A stretch of 64,000 nucleotides of DNA, from contig NZ_QUNO01000006.1 of NCBI RefSeq assembly GCF_003387475.1, forward strand, positions 248,001 through 312,000, written 5' to 3'. Shown here one piece after another: positions 62,473-64,000 of the stretch (positions are counted from its first letter, which is position 1; each line of letters starts with the position of its first letter). Under the pieces are notes generated by a model. That model searched no databases. It had not been told where the DNA came from and worked only from the letters and a program-made list of their open reading frames with translations. The stretch comes from Kutzneria buriramensis. Lineage in GTDB: Bacteria; Actinomycetota; Actinomycetes; Mycobacteriales; Pseudonocardiaceae. The position numbers and the translations under genes were made by a program.

Positions 62473-63764
62473 AGACCCTGCTCACCGGCGGAACCGTGCT
62501 CACCATGGACGGCGGCGACCTCGCCCGCGGCGACGTGCTGATCGAGGACGGCGTGATCGTCGAGGTCGCCGAGCACATCGACGCCCCGGACGCGGACCGG
62601 ATCGACGCCACCGACCGGATCGTGCTGCCGGGGTTCGTCGACACCCACCGCCACACCTGGCAGACGGCCTTCCGCGGCATCGGCGCCGACTGGACGTTCG
62701 CCGAGTACCGGGTGGCCATGCACGGCACGCTCAAACCCCACTACACACCCGAGGACATCTACCTCGGCAACCTGCTCGGACGCCTGGAGGCGTTGAGCTC
62801 CGGCGTCACCACGATGCTGGACTGGTTCCACGCCGCGCAGAGCCCGGAGCACACCGACGCCGCGATGGCCGCCCTGCGGGACGCGCCGGCCCGCTCAATC
62901 TTCTGCTACGGCGGGGGAATGGGCGGCGACCCCGTCGACGACGCCGAGCTCCGTCGCATCCGGGACCAGATCCCCGACGGCCTGGTGACGATGGCGCTGG
63001 GGCTGCGCGGCCCGCAACTGACCACAATGGACGTTGTCGCCGCGGATCTGAAGCTGGCCGGCGAACTCGGCCTGCGGTCCAGTGTGCACGTCGGCTCAGG
63101 TGGGGCTCGCGGCAGCCGGCCGATCGCCGCGTTCCACGAGCGCGGCCTGCTCTCGGACGCCATCACCTTCGTGCACGCCAACGGCGTCGACGACGACGAG
63201 CTGCGCATGGTGGCCGACGCCGGCAGTTCGGTGTCGATCAGCCCGGACGTGGAGCTGAAGATGGGCTTCGGCTGGCCGATGACCGGCCGCATGCTCGCCG
63301 CCGGCGTGCGGCCCACGTTCTCCATCGACGACTGCCCCTCGGCCGGCGGCGACATGTTCGCCACGATGCGCACGGCCTACGCGGTGCAGCGTGGCCTCGA
63401 CGGCGGCCTGCGAGCCCGGGATCTCCTCGAATTCGCCACCGTCGACGGCGCCGGCGCGTGTGGAATGTCCGCCCTAACGGGCAGTCTCACGCCCGGCAAG
63501 GACGCCGACATCATCCTGCTGCGCGCCGACGACCTGAGCGTGTTCCCGTTCAACAATCCGGCCGGCACGATCGTCGCCGCCGGCCATCCCGGCCTGGTCG
63601 ACACGGTTCTGGTGGCCGGCCGCGTGGTCAAACGCGACGGCGCGCTGGTCGGCGTCGACCTGCCGGCATTGAAATCGCGGCTGCTGGAATCGCGCAACCG
63701 GATTTCCGCGGCGGCCGGCATTCCGCTCGACGGATCGTGGCGTCCCCCGACAGAATCGGAGTAA
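62469..63764 (+). CDS. Amidohydrolase-family protein (TRZ/ATZ-like)
   Basis: 431 residues. VDTHRHTWQTAF carries the metal-binding HxH, SVHVGSG and FVHANGVDD later ligand regions (the first with His) and SIDDCPSAGGDMF the final Asp. Resembles cytosine/guanine deaminase and chlorohydrolase-like enzymes. Cytoplasmic. Coupled to the hydrolase upstream; the glycosyltransferase gene follows 18 bp later. Confidence 0.9.
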   Translation: MKTLLTGGTVLTMDGGDLARGDVLIEDGVIVEVAEHIDAPDADRIDATDRIVLPGFVDTHRHTWQTAFRGIGADWTFAEYRVAMHGTLKPHYTPEDIYLGNLLGRLEALSSGVTTMLDWFHAAQSPEHTDAAMAALRDAPARSIFCYGGGMGGDPVDDAELRRIRDQIPDGLVTMALGLRGPQLTTMDVVAADLKLAGELGLRSSVHVGSGGARGSRPIAAFHERGLLSDAITFVHANGVDDDELRMVADAGSSVSISPDVELKMGFGWPMTGRMLAAGVRPTFSIDDCPSAGGDMFATMRTAYAVQRGLDGGLRARDLLEFATVDGAGACGMSALTGSLTPGKDADIILLRADDLSVFPFNNPAGTIVAAGHPGLVDTVLVAGRVVKRDGALVGVDLPALKSRLLESRNRISAAAGIPLDGSWRPPTESE

Positions 63765-63782
63765 CAGGACTGGGGGATTCAC

Positions 63783-64000
63783 ATGCACATCGCGTTCATC
63801 ACCGTGCCCGCGCCCGGCCACTTGTACCCGACGCTGCCGCTGGTGCAGGAGCTGACCCGGCGCGGCCACCGGGTCAGCTACGCCACCTCGGCGGCGTTCG
63901 CCGACATGGTCGCCGCCTCGGGCGCGGAGCTGTTCCCGATCGACTGGACGCCGGGCCGGGTCTCGGCGTCCAAGGGCGGGCAGACCACCGGCGAGCTGTC
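63783..64000 (+). CDS. Glycosyltransferase, MGT/GT1 type (3' end outside window)
   Basis: First 72 residues only: MHIAFITVPAPGHLYPTLPL, then VQELTRRGHRVSYATSAAFADMVAASGAELFPID. This is the N-terminal Rossmann start (GH-x-x-P motif) of macrolide-type GT1 enzymes, which move a sugar from a nucleotide donor onto small molecules. GGGGG lies upstream of the ATG. The rest is outside the window. Confidence 0.88.
   Translation, partial: MHIAFITVPAPGHLYPTLPLVQELTRRGHRVSYATSAAFADMVAASGAELFPIDWTPGRVSASKGGQTTGEL

Overview
The window is high-GC actinomycete DNA, most likely from the order Pseudonocardiales (a Kutzneria- or Amycolatopsis-like genome). The clues are strong GC3 bias, frequent GTG/TTG starts, a WhiB-like protein, F420-dependent and LppL/DUF5703-type genes, a DUF3558-type lipoprotein, a SARP regulator and abundant secreted hydrolases. 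The genus is an inference; no rRNA or other marker is present.

Layout. 1-5655 is chromosome: a MerR regulator and MMPL exporter, a decayed stretch (Imm1 immunity remnant, possible HNH remnant), a lipoprotein and a TIGR02391-family gene. About 5655-21613 is an integrated mobile element of about 16 kb in the 3' end of a tRNA-Leu(GAG) gene. It carries, left to right: a non-coding left end with dyads; a large nuclease-NACHT (STAND) predicted antiphage gene that is visibly AT-richer than everything else; an unknown gene; a divergent region with two strong hairpins; two convergent HTH/nudix-like paralogs around a cupin gene; an XRE regulator; and a tightly overlapping operon (excisionase-like, WhiB-like, two membrane proteins, FtsK/Tra-type translocase, 51-aa ORF, large serine integrase). 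Both attachment sites can be read from the sequence. They share a 10-bp core, and their element-side arms are 13-bp inverted repeats at symmetric distance, as expected for the P and P' arms of a serine-integrase attP. A 13-bp operator-like motif at the xis/XRE promoter recurs exactly upstream of the STAND gene, suggesting that the defence cargo is wired to the element's own regulator.

21614-47050 is chromosome again: a MoxR/VWA pair, an erythromycin-esterase-like gene with a doubly palindromic leaderless promoter, a TetR/SDR pair with a long operator, a SARP regulator overlapping an APH-like kinase, a broken SEC-C gene, two genes with MerR-type 19-bp-spacer leaderless promoters (DUF2268 protease, SDR), MFS, DUF2306, TetR, a secreted beta-helix protein and a hydrolase. 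A compact operon of malic enzyme, fumarase, ferredoxin-ferredoxin reductase fusion and cytochrome P450 follows (40904-47050). It may couple local reducing-power generation to P450 electron supply.

47067-64000 holds a secreted GH31 enzyme with a LacI-type operator, an M20 peptidase bracketed by a repeated dyad, a short YidC with small partners, a block resembling the mycobacterial Rv2135c-Rv2141c neighbourhood (M20, DUF5703, LppL-like, histidine phosphatase), a secreted M4 protease, a hydrolase, an amidohydrolase and the start of a glycosyltransferase that runs out of the window.
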